Shown: piece by piece, positions 11,885 through 22,083 of the stretch
Layout of the letters: every line of letters starts with the position of its first letter
Position numbering within the stretch: the stretch's first letter is position 1
From: Biscogniauxia marginata
Taxonomy: Eukaryota > Ascomycota > Sordariomycetes > Xylariales > Xylariaceae
Length of the DNA: 64,000 nt
Reading direction: 5' to 3'
Assembly: GCA_022695795.1 (NCBI GenBank)
Contig: MU404080.1
Location: 310,001-374,000, forward strand
Notes under the pieces: model-generated
The model's database searches: none
The model's input: only the letters and a program-made list of their open reading frames with translations
Told to the model about the DNA's origin: nothing
Program-made: the position numbers and the translations under genes

Positions 11885-12853
11885 ATGTCTCCTCATTCTC
11901 CTCATTCTTCTTCTACTATTACTGGCACCGGGGGTGCGAGATCACAGCATGCAACACCCCGGGCAGGAGAAAATGGAGTTGCGGAGGCCGAGGCTGAGGA
12001 AGAAGATGAACGCTGGACAGACCTTCAGCTCGCCGCAAAAGAAGGTGATATGACAAGGGTGGAAGAATTACTCGCCCGCGGATCTGACGTTAACGCTCCG
12101 CCGAGAGGATTCCATGGGAATACAGCACTCCAGGCTGCCTGCTTACACGGCCATGAAGCTATAGTCCGCAGGCTTATAGATGCAGGTGCAGACGTAAATG
12201 CTGCAGGCGGCAATAACGGCGCTAGATCCGCTCTCCAGCAGGCCTGTGCCATCGGCCATCAGCCCATCATCAAGATTCTTCTACAATCCGGAGCGAATAT
12301 CAACTCCCCGGCCGGTCGATACCTCGGGCGAACGGCTCTGCAAGCTGCCGCTGAAGCAGGGCATTTGGACGCCGTGCAAATGCTGATTGAAGAAGGTGCA
12401 GATGTTAATGCTCGACCCGGAGGCACTGGCGGGCTCACCGCCTTACAAGCTGCTGCCTCTTGCTCTCACCGTGACACCGTTCGGCTGCTACTCGATAAAG
12501 GGGCTAACGTCAATGCCGCGGCAGCACGTCACAGGGGCATGACCGCTCTACAGGCGGCCTCATTGAACGGAAGCCTCGAGATTGTTAACATTTTGATCGA
12601 CGCTGGAGCTGATGTCGACGCCCCAGGTAGTTCCTTTAAGGGAGGCCGAGCACTGCACGCTGCAGCTGAGAAAGGTTATGTCGACATAGTTCACCGACTC
12701 CTCGATGCGGGAGCGTCGATAGATGCAACCTCTGGCTGGGGAAACCAGACAGCTCTACAAAGCGCCGCCGTCTGTGGCCAGGATGAGATTGTTGAGCTCC
12801 TGAGAAAAGCAGGTGCCTCTGGCACCACCGGAGGAGGAACCATTCTTTTCTAA
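11885..12853 (+). CDS. Ankyrin-repeat protein, about eight repeats
   Basis: One open frame of 322 aa from ATG 11885; the frame is open upstream to about 11839 but has no earlier ATG. A Ser/Pro/acidic leader of about 45 residues is followed by eight ankyrin units with a 35-residue spacing: each has the T-A-L-Q-A-A core, an I-V-x-x-L-L helix and a (G)ADVNA turn, with a two-residue-longer glycine-rich linker (for example NAAGGNNGA, NARPGGTGG). The units are similar to each other, which suggests recent amplification, as in the ankyrin tails of fungal NACHT/NLR-like proteins. No NACHT, HET or other effector domain is present here, so this may be a free-standing ankyrin protein or the last exon of a larger gene. 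Function is protein-protein binding by inference only. Confidence 0.8.
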   Translation: MSPHSPHSSSTITGTGGARSQHATPRAGENGVAEAEAEEEDERWTDLQLAAKEGDMTRVEELLARGSDVNAPPRGFHGNTALQAACLHGHEAIVRRLIDAGADVNAAGGNNGARSALQQACAIGHQPIIKILLQSGANINSPAGRYLGRTALQAAAEAGHLDAVQMLIEEGADVNARPGGTGGLTALQAAASCSHRDTVRLLLDKGANVNAAAARHRGMTALQAASLNGSLEIVNILIDAGADVDAPGSSFKGGRALHAAAEKGYVDIVHRLLDAGASIDATSGWGNQTALQSAAVCGQDEIVELLRKAGASGTTGGGTILF

Positions 12854-13834
12854 CATAGATATCCCTCAAGCCCTCCACCGGTAGCCTCATAGCTAACATT
12901 GCATAGAATATCCTCGTCGACTGTGTTTGGCACAGATTCACCAGCTCGGCTATAGGCTATTTCAGTCCAATCTAAACTTCATCAAAGGTATATATCGGGA
13001 TGAGCGGGCACTCGTAATGTACTCGTCACTGTGCTGTGCTAAATCAAACCAGCAGATCGATAAAAATAATACTATATATCGTGAGATTCGTGCCTCTTCG
13101 TTTATGCGCGGTCTCTGAGTGGGTGCGGCACAGCGGTGGCTAAGCAACAGAATTTCTGGCCAAAGAGCTGGTACGACCGATTCTACACAATGCTCGGGTG
13201 TCCACTCGCTTAATGGCTCTCAGTCTCGAAACATTGCCTTCCTCTGCATATGTACTGCTGGTGTCCATGATACCAACACGAGATCTCCAACTGTATAGCT
13301 AGCTTTGCATATTTTAATGTAAAAATGGGCGGCTTAACTGAAGCGGACCACGCGATATACGCCTCTTAGGTATCTGGCACCATACACGGTACATACCTGT
13401 TAGGCTATACCCCGTGGCACGCGGAGTCAGCAAATCCCAAAATGCTGTGCCTTCAATTGAAGCGTCTTTCGATCCGGACCACATCGTATTGCGGATGACT
13501 TTCTGAGCCTCGCTGACTTCTTTGTCGAATCAGCATTCTTGGAACTCGACCAAACATCAGCCCTAAGAGATGGATGCGACGATCGCAAAAGTACCTGAGC
13601 GCGGACACGAAAAATGTCGGTGTTAAGCAAGACGTCGGGCAAAACGTTGGGTTATATAAGCCTGTCCGGATCCCCTTCTATTCCTCATTCTTCCCTCATC
13701 ACAGCAAGAGGAACACATTAGACAGCTTTTGCGTAGTTCTCTCGATTCTCTCAATATTTTTTGTTCATAATCGATCTAATCTCACTCTCACACTACAAAT
13801 ACTACTACTACGAATACCTAGAAAAAACATCACA
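12854..13834. other. Intergenic, promoter of the secreted-protein gene at 13.8 kb
   Basis: 981 bp with no supported gene. Short open frames at 12927-13147 on both strands are discarded. The last 180 bp hold a TATA box and a CT-rich, presumably transcribed leader (ctcattcttccctcatcac). Confidence 0.5.
13653..13659 (+). promoter_or_regulatory. TATA box (TATATAA)
   Basis: TATATAA lies about 180 bp upstream of the ATG at 13835 and is followed by CT-rich leader sequence typical of well-expressed filamentous-fungal genes. Confidence 0.6.
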
Positions 13835-14419
13835 ATGCGCGCCCAGGCCCTTTTCACTACCATCTTCGCTGCCTCTGCTAGCGCTGGCGTCCTCCCAAGG
13901 GCGCAACAGAGCAACACCTTCCGCCTAGAGGTCAATGTGCTGAACTATGACCTCACCCCCTCTATCAACGGCGCCCGAGTCGGATTCCAGATGACGGATG
14001 CGTGCCTGAGCGACCTCTTGGTTGAAGAGGGCGATGGTTCCATCTTCTACCAGTCAAAGGCGACAGTCTTGAGTCCTGAAGCTAACGGTCCCGGCTCCGA
14101 AAGCGCAGGTATCATCGTGACGCCGGGCGGAACGGCGACGGTGCCGAGCAGGCGATACGTGCAGGTGGAGTGTGGAAATTCGACGCAGGGCGTTCAGCTC
14201 GAATGGATAAGGGAGACAGAGACCTCGAGGCTCCAGTATGAAGCCGGTACCTGGATGGCGTGCCCGGCACTGGACAATGAAAGCCGTATCGGAATTGTCT
14301 ACAGGAGAGCGGGCCAAAGGACCCTCCAGGGCTGCGCCGAGGTCGAACTGTTGTCCATCTGCGATTCCACGGGAGGGAACCCCGAGGGCTCTGAGCCGAT
14401 GAACTGCAAGAGCGCTTAG
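13835..14419 (+). CDS. Small secreted protein, unknown function
   Basis: Intronless 194-aa protein. ATG 13835 is chosen because it follows an A-rich context (acatcacaATG) and opens a clear signal peptide, MRAQALFTTIFAASASAGVL, with a likely cleavage before or after the Pro-Arg at 21-23. The open frame reaches further upstream but through promoter sequence. The mature part is about 170 residues with few cysteines (DACLSD, VECGNS, ACPALD, GCAEVE, SICDST, NCKSA), some probably disulfide-paired. I do not recognise the family. It could be a secreted effector-like or wall protein; nothing in the sequence decides. Confidence 0.8.
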   Translation: MRAQALFTTIFAASASAGVLPRAQQSNTFRLEVNVLNYDLTPSINGARVGFQMTDACLSDLLVEEGDGSIFYQSKATVLSPEANGPGSESAGIIVTPGGTATVPSRRYVQVECGNSTQGVQLEWIRETETSRLQYEAGTWMACPALDNESRIGIVYRRAGQRTLQGCAEVELLSICDSTGGNPEGSEPMNCKSA

Positions 14420-15332
14420 GGAATCATCGTGTTTTCTGGTGACAACCAGGCGCGAGGGGACGTAATACGGATGTGATAGTAATGGTAAATATAATTAGAG
14501 GGAGGGGAGAAGGGAGATGGCCAAGGGGCTTGTGGCGCGGAAGTTGATGCCTCGCCGTTTAGACATATGAAATTGGGTTAGTTATTATACATAATTCTAT
14601 ATTGAGTCTCCGACTGCATGCTTTGATTGATAGATGCCAAACTGGTGCAGAACGTCATGTCCTAACGGAGTATCTTCCGGTTTATGAAAACAGGTCATAT
14701 GAAAAAGTTCGTGACGGAATCCCAAGTAACCCGCCTCGATAAGATATCTAGGCCTATATTCGGAATTTGTTGATATTAGCTATCATTAAACAAGTCTTGC
14801 AATGATTAATGAATCTACGGCAGCCACATTTTCATGTATCAGCAAGAACAGAAATTTACGACCTTTTTTATTTCCTTTTTTATTTCCTACCTACCTTGTA
14901 GTATGGTTAAGAGCACGAAACAATGAAACAGCGAAACATGAAACAAACACCTACCAGAAACAAAGCCACAAAAACTTACTGTGCGTACACGACCAAAACT
15001 GATAAAGGAGAAAGAGATGCGAAGAAAAAAGGGGATAGGGGCACTGGAGGAGACTCTTACCTTATCTCATCGTAAACTCTTTTCTTTCCCAGTCTCCTCC
15101 CTTCCCACATTACGAACAATTTGATCTCGTCTCGGGGGGGGGGGGGGGGGGGGGGGGTTTTTTTTTTTTAAACAAGGGCGTTAGTAGCGGTGTAAGTTAT
15201 ACCCGCCCGGCNNNNNNNNNNGCGTCCCCCCCCCCCCCCCCCCCCCCGGCCCCCCCCCCCCCCCCCCCCCCCCCGCCGCCCCCCCCCCCCCCCCCCCCCC
15301 CTGTTGTCTTTTATCCTCTGTCCTTGCTTCGC
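14420..15332. other. Intergenic with assembly-gap zone
   Basis: No gene seen. The right third is dominated by homopolymer tracts and a run of ten N, so its true sequence and length are unknown. The membrane-protein gene to the right is on the minus strand and ends at 15333, so its 3' UTR falls in this poor-quality stretch. Confidence 0.6.
15134..15301. repeat. Poly-G/poly-T and poly-C tracts around a 10-N assembly gap
   Basis: A run of 24 G (15134-15157) passes directly into 12 T, then ordinary sequence to 15211, ten N at 15212-15221, then an almost pure C tract (15226-15301) with scattered G. The arrangement looks like sequencing or assembly collapse at a G/C homopolymer rather than a trusted sequence. 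Confidence 0.85.
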
Positions 15333-16184
15333 TTAGAACTTTATCCCGGCCAGCTGCAAAGCGGTGAGCGAGATCCTGATCTGCGACTGGAAGAACGCCG
15401 GGTCATCGAGGGCGCGGGTGAGGGTCTCGTCGGATCCCCTGAGCATCATCCCAGTGACCTTCCTGGCTTCGGCGTCGGACTTGCATGCCTGGCGGACCTT
15501 GGGGAGCAGACGCGTCCCGAAGTACTGGTTGCGGATGAAGGCGAAGGAGGCGGCGGCGGGTTGCGGCTGCGGCTGCGGCTGAGGCTGCGGCTGTGCCGGG
15601 GCGGCGCCGGTCACCGGGGGAGGAACCACGAGGCCCGTGTTGTCGCTAGTAATATCAGTTCCCTTGGGCAGATTCTTGCCCTGAGGCGTGGCCTGAGTCT
15701 TGGCCTCGGACTGAAGGTAGGTCGGGGGCTTATTATGAGCGATGGTCGTAACTTGAGAGTAGCCAAGCGGCTGCTGGTTCGAAGCGGAGGCGTCTCTGAA
15801 ATACGTGTATGCTAGAAACGCAACGAGCAGCGGGATGAAGACCATCGGGTAGGTAGCTAACGGGATGAGCCAGATGGCCTTTAGGCTCCTGGTTACGTTG
15901 TGCCGAACAAAAGCGAAGATACCCGTGATAATATTGTTCCAAAACATAGCCGCACGCGTCATTATGATCCAAAGTAAAGAAACGAGCCCTATAACTAGGC
16001 TCGAAACCCGAGAGGAGCCCTCAGTGGTGCTGGCCTTGACTTGGACCATGGTTCTAGTGACAGTTGTAGTGATGGCCGTAGCGATGGATGTAGTGTAGTC
16101 TTTAAGCGACTCAACTGTGGTGCTACTAGTGAGCGTAGACTCGGCAGCCGGGCAGGTGGAAGAAGTGTCCACCTTGGAAAACAT
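15333..16184 (-). CDS. Multi-pass membrane protein with Pro-Gln repeat, unknown function
   Basis: Intronless 283-aa ORF on the minus strand with ATG at 16184. The first 58 residues are Ser/Thr-rich. Hydrophobic segments lie at about residues 61-76 (SSLVIGLVSLLWIIMT), 82-94 and 103-129 (AIWLIPLATYPMVFIPLL and following). A soluble C-terminal region follows, containing a (PQ)n run at about 195-208 and a final segment (FAFIRNQYFGTRLLPKVRQA) that looks folded and conserved. It is likely an integral membrane protein of an unassigned fungal family. The 3' end abuts the assembly-gap zone, but the stop codon (15333) is in clean sequence. Confidence 0.7.
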   Translation of the reverse strand: MFSKVDTSSTCPAAESTLTSSTTVESLKDYTTSIATAITTTVTRTMVQVKASTTEGSSRVSSLVIGLVSLLWIIMTRAAMFWNNIITGIFAFVRHNVTRSLKAIWLIPLATYPMVFIPLLVAFLAYTYFRDASASNQQPLGYSQVTTIAHNKPPTYLQSEAKTQATPQGKNLPKGTDITSDNTGLVVPPPVTGAAPAQPQPQPQPQPQPAAASFAFIRNQYFGTRLLPKVRQACKSDAEARKVTGMMLRGSDETLTRALDDPAFFQSQIRISLTALQLAGIKF

Positions 16185-16561
16185 TTTGTCGGTGCTGAGT
16201 TCTGTTCTGGGTACCGAGTTCTGTTATGGGTTTGCCTTCGTAGTTATCTATCCTCTGGTAAGGAATTGGTGGTGACAAAATCTTGTACCTGGAATTCGGG
16301 AAGACTAGCAGCACTTTATATGCATGTTTGCGTGATGTGCTATTCGAAAAACGGGAAGTATGTTCGTGGAAACAAAGAGGTTGTTGGGAATCACTTGGAT
16401 CGACTTGATACTTCTACACACTCTTGATAAGATAGACAAGTAGCAACTGAACAGGGCATTTGTTTGTAAACTCATAGCGAGTATAGGCTAGACTAACGTA
16501 GTAGAAAACCTCATCCCTGACTAATGTCTCAGATCTAGCAATAATGTATCTCAACAACCAG
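16185..16561. other. Intergenic
   Basis: 377 bp holding the promoter of the membrane-protein gene and the 3' end of the SMP-30-like gene. No element recognised. Confidence 0.4.
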
Positions 16562-17976
16562 TCAATCTTCATTAGGAGATGACGAAGAGGTGGTATCTAT
16601 TGGGCTTTCAAGCTTGATCATCCACAGTCTCTGCTCCGCGCAGATGAATAGCTCGCCCTGTCGTCCAAAGCACAAATTCGAGCAACCCCCTATACGAAGA
16701 CTTTGTTAGCCTAATACGAGAAAAACGAAGGTATCCTAGCAGCGAATAATGTACTAAGGAAAGAGCACTCACCTAGCATCTCAATGAGCCCTATAACTGT
16801 GCCCGCAGGGCTCCATATCTCGACGCCATCTGCGCATGCTGCGTATACGTTTCCTGCATGATCACATGCTAACCCCTTGGGGGTTCCCACGAGCGCCATA
16901 GCGAACACACGCTTATTGGTTAGGAATGGAGCGCCTTGCCTTGTGACGACATCGAATGCGTAGATGGCGCCCGCACTGTGACGCGTATTAGTGTTGCTTG
17001 TCCCAAAGAAAACATATCTGCTGCTGTTTGGACAAACCGAGTAGGATCTGTCTTCCTGCCGGGATTGGCCGCTCCCATATCGGTGATGTACAGCGTGTCC
17101 TCGTCTGGACTCAGAGCTATTCCCGTAGGTCTGCCAAACCCGTCCGCAACGACTCTGAGGGAACCGGCCTTGGGATCAAATCGGTACACTTGGTTCGGCA
17201 ACTGTGGCTTGGGCCGAATGTCGAGCTCGAAGCCGATATCCGAATCAGTGAACCACAGGCCGCCTTGCTTGTCTCGGGTGACATTTTGGATCGAGTTAAA
17301 AGGCTTGTTGTAGAACTGGGTTAGTACCGGGACTGGCGGCTTGCCTAAAGGCATGTGCCAAAGACCACCGGTGTCCGGGGCTAATGATCCCTGGGAACAA
17401 TAGAGAAGACCCTGCTCGTAGGGGATTACGCCGGCGGGCATAGTCATACTGTGAGGTGGGCGGAGCTTCATCCATTTTAGACTGTGAACGTCTGGAGAAG
17501 CAGGGGATTGCTGGCGCTCTAATGTGATTCTGGATATCAAGATTGTCGGGAGCTTAGAGCTGTCGGCTGGCTGTAGCAAGTCCGAGGTAACGAAGAGTTC
17601 ATCTTGCGCCGGAAAATAAGCGCATGAGCCGTGAAAGAACGGATTCTTCGATGAATCGGCAGATGTGAGGAGCAGCGAGTAAGTAGGATTCCTGCCAAAC
17701 GACAATGTGGTGAACTCTGATTGGTACTGCCTCAGCCGAATGACATCTCGAGTAGGCAAATCCGATACTTGTCTGTTGAAGCCTGTATTAGTACCGATTG
17801 ATCAAGATTATTCTTAGCACCGACAAACCTCAAGTCGGGCTTGAAGCCCGGTCCGAAACCGATAATCTAGACACGCGTATCAGCGCCAAGTCTTACCAGC
17901 GTCTACCTCGAGGCCGGGAGCTTACCTCGACCGGCGCTACGAACTTCCTAGTATCTACCCGTGTAGTGTAACTCAT
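16562..17976 (-). CDS. SMP-30/gluconolactonase-like beta-propeller protein
   Basis: Five exons on the minus strand: 17976-17926, 17866-17829, 17772-17038, 16975-16773 and 16689-16562, encoding 384 aa in one unbroken frame. Two introns use the weak donor GTTTGT (17828 and 17037), each with a good CTAAT branch point; the others use GTAAGC and GTGAGT. Without the 62-bp intron at 16976-17037 the gene appears frameshifted. Family signatures are NVTRDKQGGLWFTDSDIGFE, YRFDPKAGSLRVVADGFGRP, GIALSPDEDTLYITDMGAAN, AGAIYAFDVV and KGLACDHAGNVYAAC, typical of fungal SMP-30/LRE-like calcium-dependent lactonases or phosphotriesterases. The likely reaction is hydrolysis of a lactone or ester; substrate unknown. 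The 5' end (first two small exons) is less certain than the rest. Confidence 0.8.
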
Positions 17977-19005
17977 CGTGAGTATGTCTCTTGATGGGCA
18001 TAGGTAGACCGAGTATCAGACTTGAGCTTAGTAAATTGCTAACGTAGAGTCTTGGTATAAGACAGGCTCTTGTGGTTGTGCCCCGCTTCGAATTTTTGAA
18101 TTGATGAATGGGATTGTTTCCGGTCTTATTCCAATAAATTAGAGGTTTGCCAGGACATTTCCTTAGGCCTTGTTTTCCTGATTGTTTTTTTGGTTGTCGT
18201 GAATTGATTATCTGAAAGAGTAGTTGACTGCCGAAGCGTCAAGCTTGACAGTAAGAACCACAGTGTGGGCTTTATAACCACTGTATTGGAAACCGCTAAG
18301 TCTCGTGCTTATTATTCTGCATTTAAAGATGGCACGAATGTAAACTCTTTCAAGGCAGAGGAGATAATCACTTGGAAAGAGAAGTCAGTCGTCGACCACC
18401 TAGTTTACAAGTCCGGAGGAGAACATGAATCTAGCAACCTGATACTGTCCACACAATGGAGTGTCAACATCATAAGGACTTCAGGGGCTTGTTTGGATGA
18501 TCCTTATGACAACAGGTACGAACAATTGTTCGAAAGCGGAACTCAATCCCACAACTATCGAATATCAAAACGACGTATCACCCCAACGCAACGGACCAGA
18601 TTACTTTCTGGACAGCAAGCCCGGGCCACTGCAAGACAGTATTCAATAATACCAGAGGCTTCAAAGACCACCGCAAAATAGGGGAGAGCCTTATAGAGTC
18701 GCGGCATCTCAGAAATCCCATCGAGGACATACTGGGAGTTCAAATAAGAAAAATTTCAACAGGTTCCTTGGTGAAAAATCCGATATGGATTGGAAACTGC
18801 TAGATATGGGGACGTTTATAAAACCAATACTCCCACCCCACGAATTGCATGATCTGCATATTCGCAGCGTGCTGGGTCGACAGTGATGCTCTGCTTCGTA
18901 GGCTTGCTGGCCAGCGACTTTTGATCACCTCTATAATGTACAATTTGACCAGCTCTTCCCGGGTCGAGCCAACATTCACCTCATATTGCTTTGTTCATGC
19001 CGAAT
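17977..19005. other. Intergenic, no supported gene
   Basis: About 1 kb between the SMP-30-like gene and ATP19. A 138-codon open frame at 18265-18681 has no recognisable domain, signal or splice structure and is not called. Confidence 0.45.
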
Positions 19006-19372
19006 TTAATGCTTCTTCGCGTCCTCATCCGCCTGCTTCAAGAAATTCCTGTTATACTAGTTAGCATAGCATTCAATTGCCACCGTATGTCGGGGTTGCG
19101 CACTGGATGAAGTCGGCCTCGTCGGAGCTGGATGCGTTGATGGGAGGGAGCTGGTTAGGCTTCTTGCTGGGGCGTCTGAGGGCCAAGTAGCCACCGCCGA
19201 ACAGTGTGGTAAGTATACCCATCGCCAGCTGTAAAATAATTATACCCGTCAGTCACTGGATTAAAATCGATCAAGATTCTTAGGCCTGGGGGGAACGAGG
19301 CACTCCGGCAGCACGGCGACTCACGTAGTGCGAGCCGATCTGACGGCCAAAGATTGTATACGTAGCAACCAT
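19006..19372 (-). CDS. ATP19: Mitochondrial F-type ATP synthase subunit K (subunit k)
   Basis: Three exons on the minus strand: 19372-19325, 19228-19104 and 19048-19006, giving a 71-aa protein. Introns are 96 and 55 bp; the second has a GCTAAC branch point 12 nt before the acceptor. The product begins MVATYTIFGRQIGSHY, followed by a single membrane segment (LAMGILTTLFGGGYLAL) and a charged tail (SSSDEADFIQNFLKQADEDA), matching fungal ATP synthase subunit K, a small dimer-specific subunit of the inner-membrane Fo sector. The three exons are each too short to stand out as ORFs. The gene is divergent from the MTP18-like gene, 491 bp away. Confidence 0.93.
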
Positions 19373-19863
19373 CTTGACGAAATTGACGAAATGCACTGGT
19401 GAGAGACGCTGTTGTAGGTTCTTCCGCAAAGTGGTGAAAGCGACAAGTCGACAGAGATATTTGAAGTTGATAAAATAATGCTCAAAAGCTCCCAATTGAA
19501 ATTCCGGTGGTCTAAGCTCGGCCGAAGTGGGGCTACATCACCTTGGCATAAAATATGCAATATTTAGTAGATGCAAATAGGTAATGACCTCCCTGCATCA
19601 TCGATCATGGTATTGCATAATCCGGGGCCAACCCACTTGAGCTCGGATGTCTCGTCGAAATCGACGTCACTAACCGGGGCTATTACTTTACTCCCGTCGT
19701 TCCCGCCAAAGCTTACCCATCCGTCCGTCCGTTTACATCCCACCACTCTCCTCTCGTCTCATTTGGGCGCCAGGGCTTTCCGTCGATTAGCCTCTTGTAA
19801 ATTCTGGAACTCCTTGGCTGCCATTATTCCGTTCTATTGTTGTACAGACAGCATATTTGAAAA
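19373..19863. promoter_or_regulatory. Bidirectional promoter between two mitochondrial genes
   Basis: 491 bp separate the start codons of ATP19 (-) and the MTP18-like gene (+), both inner-membrane proteins. Co-regulation through shared elements is plausible but not shown. A CCGTCCGTCCG repeat lies near 19723. Confidence 0.45.
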
Positions 19864-20803
19864 ATGTGGTGGGCAAAACCAGATAAAGACAAACAAGGGA
19901 ACAAATCTTCGGAAGCCCCCGCAGCCCAGGCCACGAAGATCGACCCTCGGAAAGATGCTACTGAGTTCGACCCGGACAGGCTGCCCGAGCGTCGCGAGCT
20001 GCCCAAGGGCCTACAACGAATCGTCGACGGGTCCGAGAAGGACGACAACTTCTTCGACGAGCTAGTAGAGGGATAGTATGTCTGAGCACATTACCTCACA
20101 GCTGTTAATACTGACGCACTATTTTGCCAGTGCCCCCGACTCGACCGAGTCCAACGTGCGATATGCCGCCTACGCCAACCGACTCCGGACCGTTATGCTC
20201 TCGGCCCATCGCTATGTGGCGTACACCTCGGACATAGGCGAGTCGTTTCGCCCGGTAGCCCATCCGCGGCTAGTCCGCTCGGCCTACGCCGTCTCGTGGG
20301 CGTACATCCTAGGCGACGTTTCGTACGAGGGGTACAAAGCCTACTGGCAGAACCAGCGAACTCTGAACCCACAGCTTGAGCTTTCCGAGCGGCAGCAGAA
20401 AATCACGGGCCTGTCCGTGCCGGCACCTGCGACCGCCACGCCCGGCGTCGTCACGCCCTTGGATGATTACCGAACGGTGATGGTCCAACGAGGCATATTC
20501 CAGAGCCTCGCATCTATGGGACTGCCGGCCTTCACAATCCATAGTATAGTGCGATACTCCGGACGAGCCATGAGAAACGTGAAGAACAAGACACTCCGGG
20601 TGTGGGGTCCTATCGGTCTTGGCCTGTCTGTCGTACCCTTCCTGCCGAAGATATTCGACAAGCCCGTCGAGAACGCAGTCGAATGGCTGTTCCACACAGG
20701 CTTCGCACTTTATGGCGGTAAAGAGTATGTTGGAAACTCCCCGACTATGGGACGAGAAGCGGCTTTAAGCCACAAGCCCAGACCGAAGGAGAAAGAACTG
20801 TAA
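19864..20803 (+). CDS. MTP18/MTFP1-family mitochondrial inner-membrane protein
   Basis: Two exons, 19864-20075 and 20131-20803, encode 294 aa. The 55-bp intron has donor GTATGT, a CTGAC branch and acceptor GCCAG. The family domain covers most of exon 2: YAAYANRLRTVMLSAHRYVA, HPRLVRSAYAVSWAYILGD, VQRGIFQSLASMGLPAFTIH and FLPKIFDKPVENAVEWLFHT, with hydrophobic segments in the expected places. The N-terminal 70 residues are hydrophilic and acidic. Human MTFP1 promotes inner-membrane fission and regulates bioenergetic coupling; fungal members are less studied. An internal insertion rich in Pro/Thr/Ala (about residues 175-195) separates the conserved blocks. Confidence 0.9.
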
Positions 20804-21150
20804 GAAACTACGGATATGGAAGATGTATTTTGAACTACTCTGGCGTTGTACGGAGTTCTCTCAACTCTTATTTGGCTTTCAGCATTGTCATTTCACATTT
20901 AGGTAGGTCTGGAGGGAGGAGCAAACCCGGCTATGGGTGGATGTATATTTATTTTCTCCACGGATGTTGTCTATACGCGATAAAATGAAAAGGGAATAAC
21001 CATAACCGTGCCTGGTCTCGCTATAATGCCCATACGAGTATATATACTACTTGCTTTTTTGTTGGATATGCAATGAACCGAACCACCTTAAACGCCCGTA
21101 TTCCCAAAGACATGTCCATGCCACGTCAACGCTCCCATGATAATATAATT
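20804..21150. terminator. Convergent 3' region
   Basis: 347 bp between the stop codons of the MTP18-like (+) and AN1 (-) genes. It must contain both polyadenylation regions. AATAAC/ATAAAATGAA-like AT-rich signals lie near 20980-21000. Confidence 0.4.
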
Positions 21151-22083
21151 TTACATCTCGATCAAATCGGGAGGCGGCCCGACGCCCCGCAGCAAGACTA
21201 TCGTATTGCCGCTGACGAGCGCCGACCCAACCTTCTCGTTGAACTCTAGCACCCGGCCCCCCTCCACATGAAATACCCGCAGCTTGTCCCTCTCGTCGGA
21301 CGACTGGTTATTGACGTTTTCGACCTGCAGGCTCTTCGCCGCGGCGTCGAGCACCCTGCCGACGACCCAGTCCTTGGAGTAGAAGAACTCGCCCTTGTAG
21401 TTCTTGGCCGTCGTCGTCTCGGCCTCGGCCTCGACGTAGACATAGACGCGCTTCTCGACCGGGAGCTTGGCGTCCCCCTTGGCGGTCTTCTTAAGATTGT
21501 TGACGGCGACGAGGCGCGCGGAGGCCGACGTGGGCTTGGGCTTGGGCAGGGCGCGGCTCGCCTGCTCCTTCTTAGCGGAGCCCCAGGCCCGCAGGCGTGC
21601 AAACGCGGACCGCGTCTGCTCCGAGACGTCGAACTGCGCGGCCGCGCGCGCGCCGATCGGGATCTTGTTCTTGCAGTCGTGCTCCTCCTTCAGCCGGTGC
21701 TTGAGGCAGTAGTCGCGGTTGCAGCTCGAGCAGTGCACGCCGGGCACTAGCGACGTGCCGACCGTGGTCTTGCAGTCGGCTGCCGCGCACGGCTTCTCCG
21801 ACACGTAGTCGCGCATGCGCTTCCCCTCGCCCGCCGAGGGCTTGGCGAGTTGCGCCAGGCGCCGCCGCTCGGCCCAGGCGCCCTTGTTGGCGCATCGGTG
21901 CGAGTCTTCGGTGCGGTGGTCGAGGCAGAAGGTCTTCTTGCAGCTCTGGCAGAAGAAGGGCAGGAAATCGAGTTGGTTGCAGTATTCGAGCTGGCAGTGC
22001 TTGCCGATGAGGGTGGCGTCGGCGTCTTTCTCCATCTCGACGTAGCTCGTGTCTGGGGTTTCGGTGCGCGACGAGGACGCCAT
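21151..22083 (-). CDS. AN1-type zinc-finger protein with ubiquitin-like C terminus (Cuz1/ZFAND-like)
   Basis: Intronless. I choose ATG 22083 (310 aa, MASSSRTETPDTSYVEMEKD); the open frame extends to 22293, but that part reads like transcribed leader. Two AN1 fingers are intact. Finger 1 is at about residues 30-67 with C-x4-C-x9-C-x2-C-x4-C-x2-H-x5-H-x-C spacing (CQSCKKTFCLDH, HRC). Finger 2 is at about 100-138 (CSSCNRDYCLKH, HDC). A linker with Lys/Ala runs leads to a C-terminal ubiquitin-like region (VGRVLDAAAKSLQVENVNN to the end). This layout is that of yeast Cuz1 and animal ZFAND2, which couple Cdc48/p97 to the proteasome under arsenite or proteotoxic stress. Divergent from RAD4. Confidence 0.9.
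   Translation of the reverse strand: MASSSRTETPDTSYVEMEKDADATLIGKHCQLEYCNQLDFLPFFCQSCKKTFCLDHRTEDSHRCANKGAWAERRRLAQLAKPSAGEGKRMRDYVSEKPCAAADCKTTVGTSLVPGVHCSSCNRDYCLKHRLKEEHDCKNKIPIGARAAAQFDVSEQTRSAFARLRAWGSAKKEQASRALPKPKPTSASARLVAVNNLKKTAKGDAKLPVEKRVYVYVEAEAETTTAKNYKGEFFYSKDWVVGRVLDAAAKSLQVENVNNQSSDERDKLRVFHVEGGRVLEFNEKVGSALVSGNTIVLLRGVGPPPDLIEM

Noticed and set aside
16711..17759. Frameshift in the SMP-30-like gene
   Set aside because: A 62-bp intron (GTTTGT donor, CTAAT branch, CACAG acceptor) restores the conserved reading frame exactly.
18265..18681. 138-codon plus-strand ORF
   Set aside because: No domain, no promoter or intron evidence; composition not gene-like compared with neighbours.
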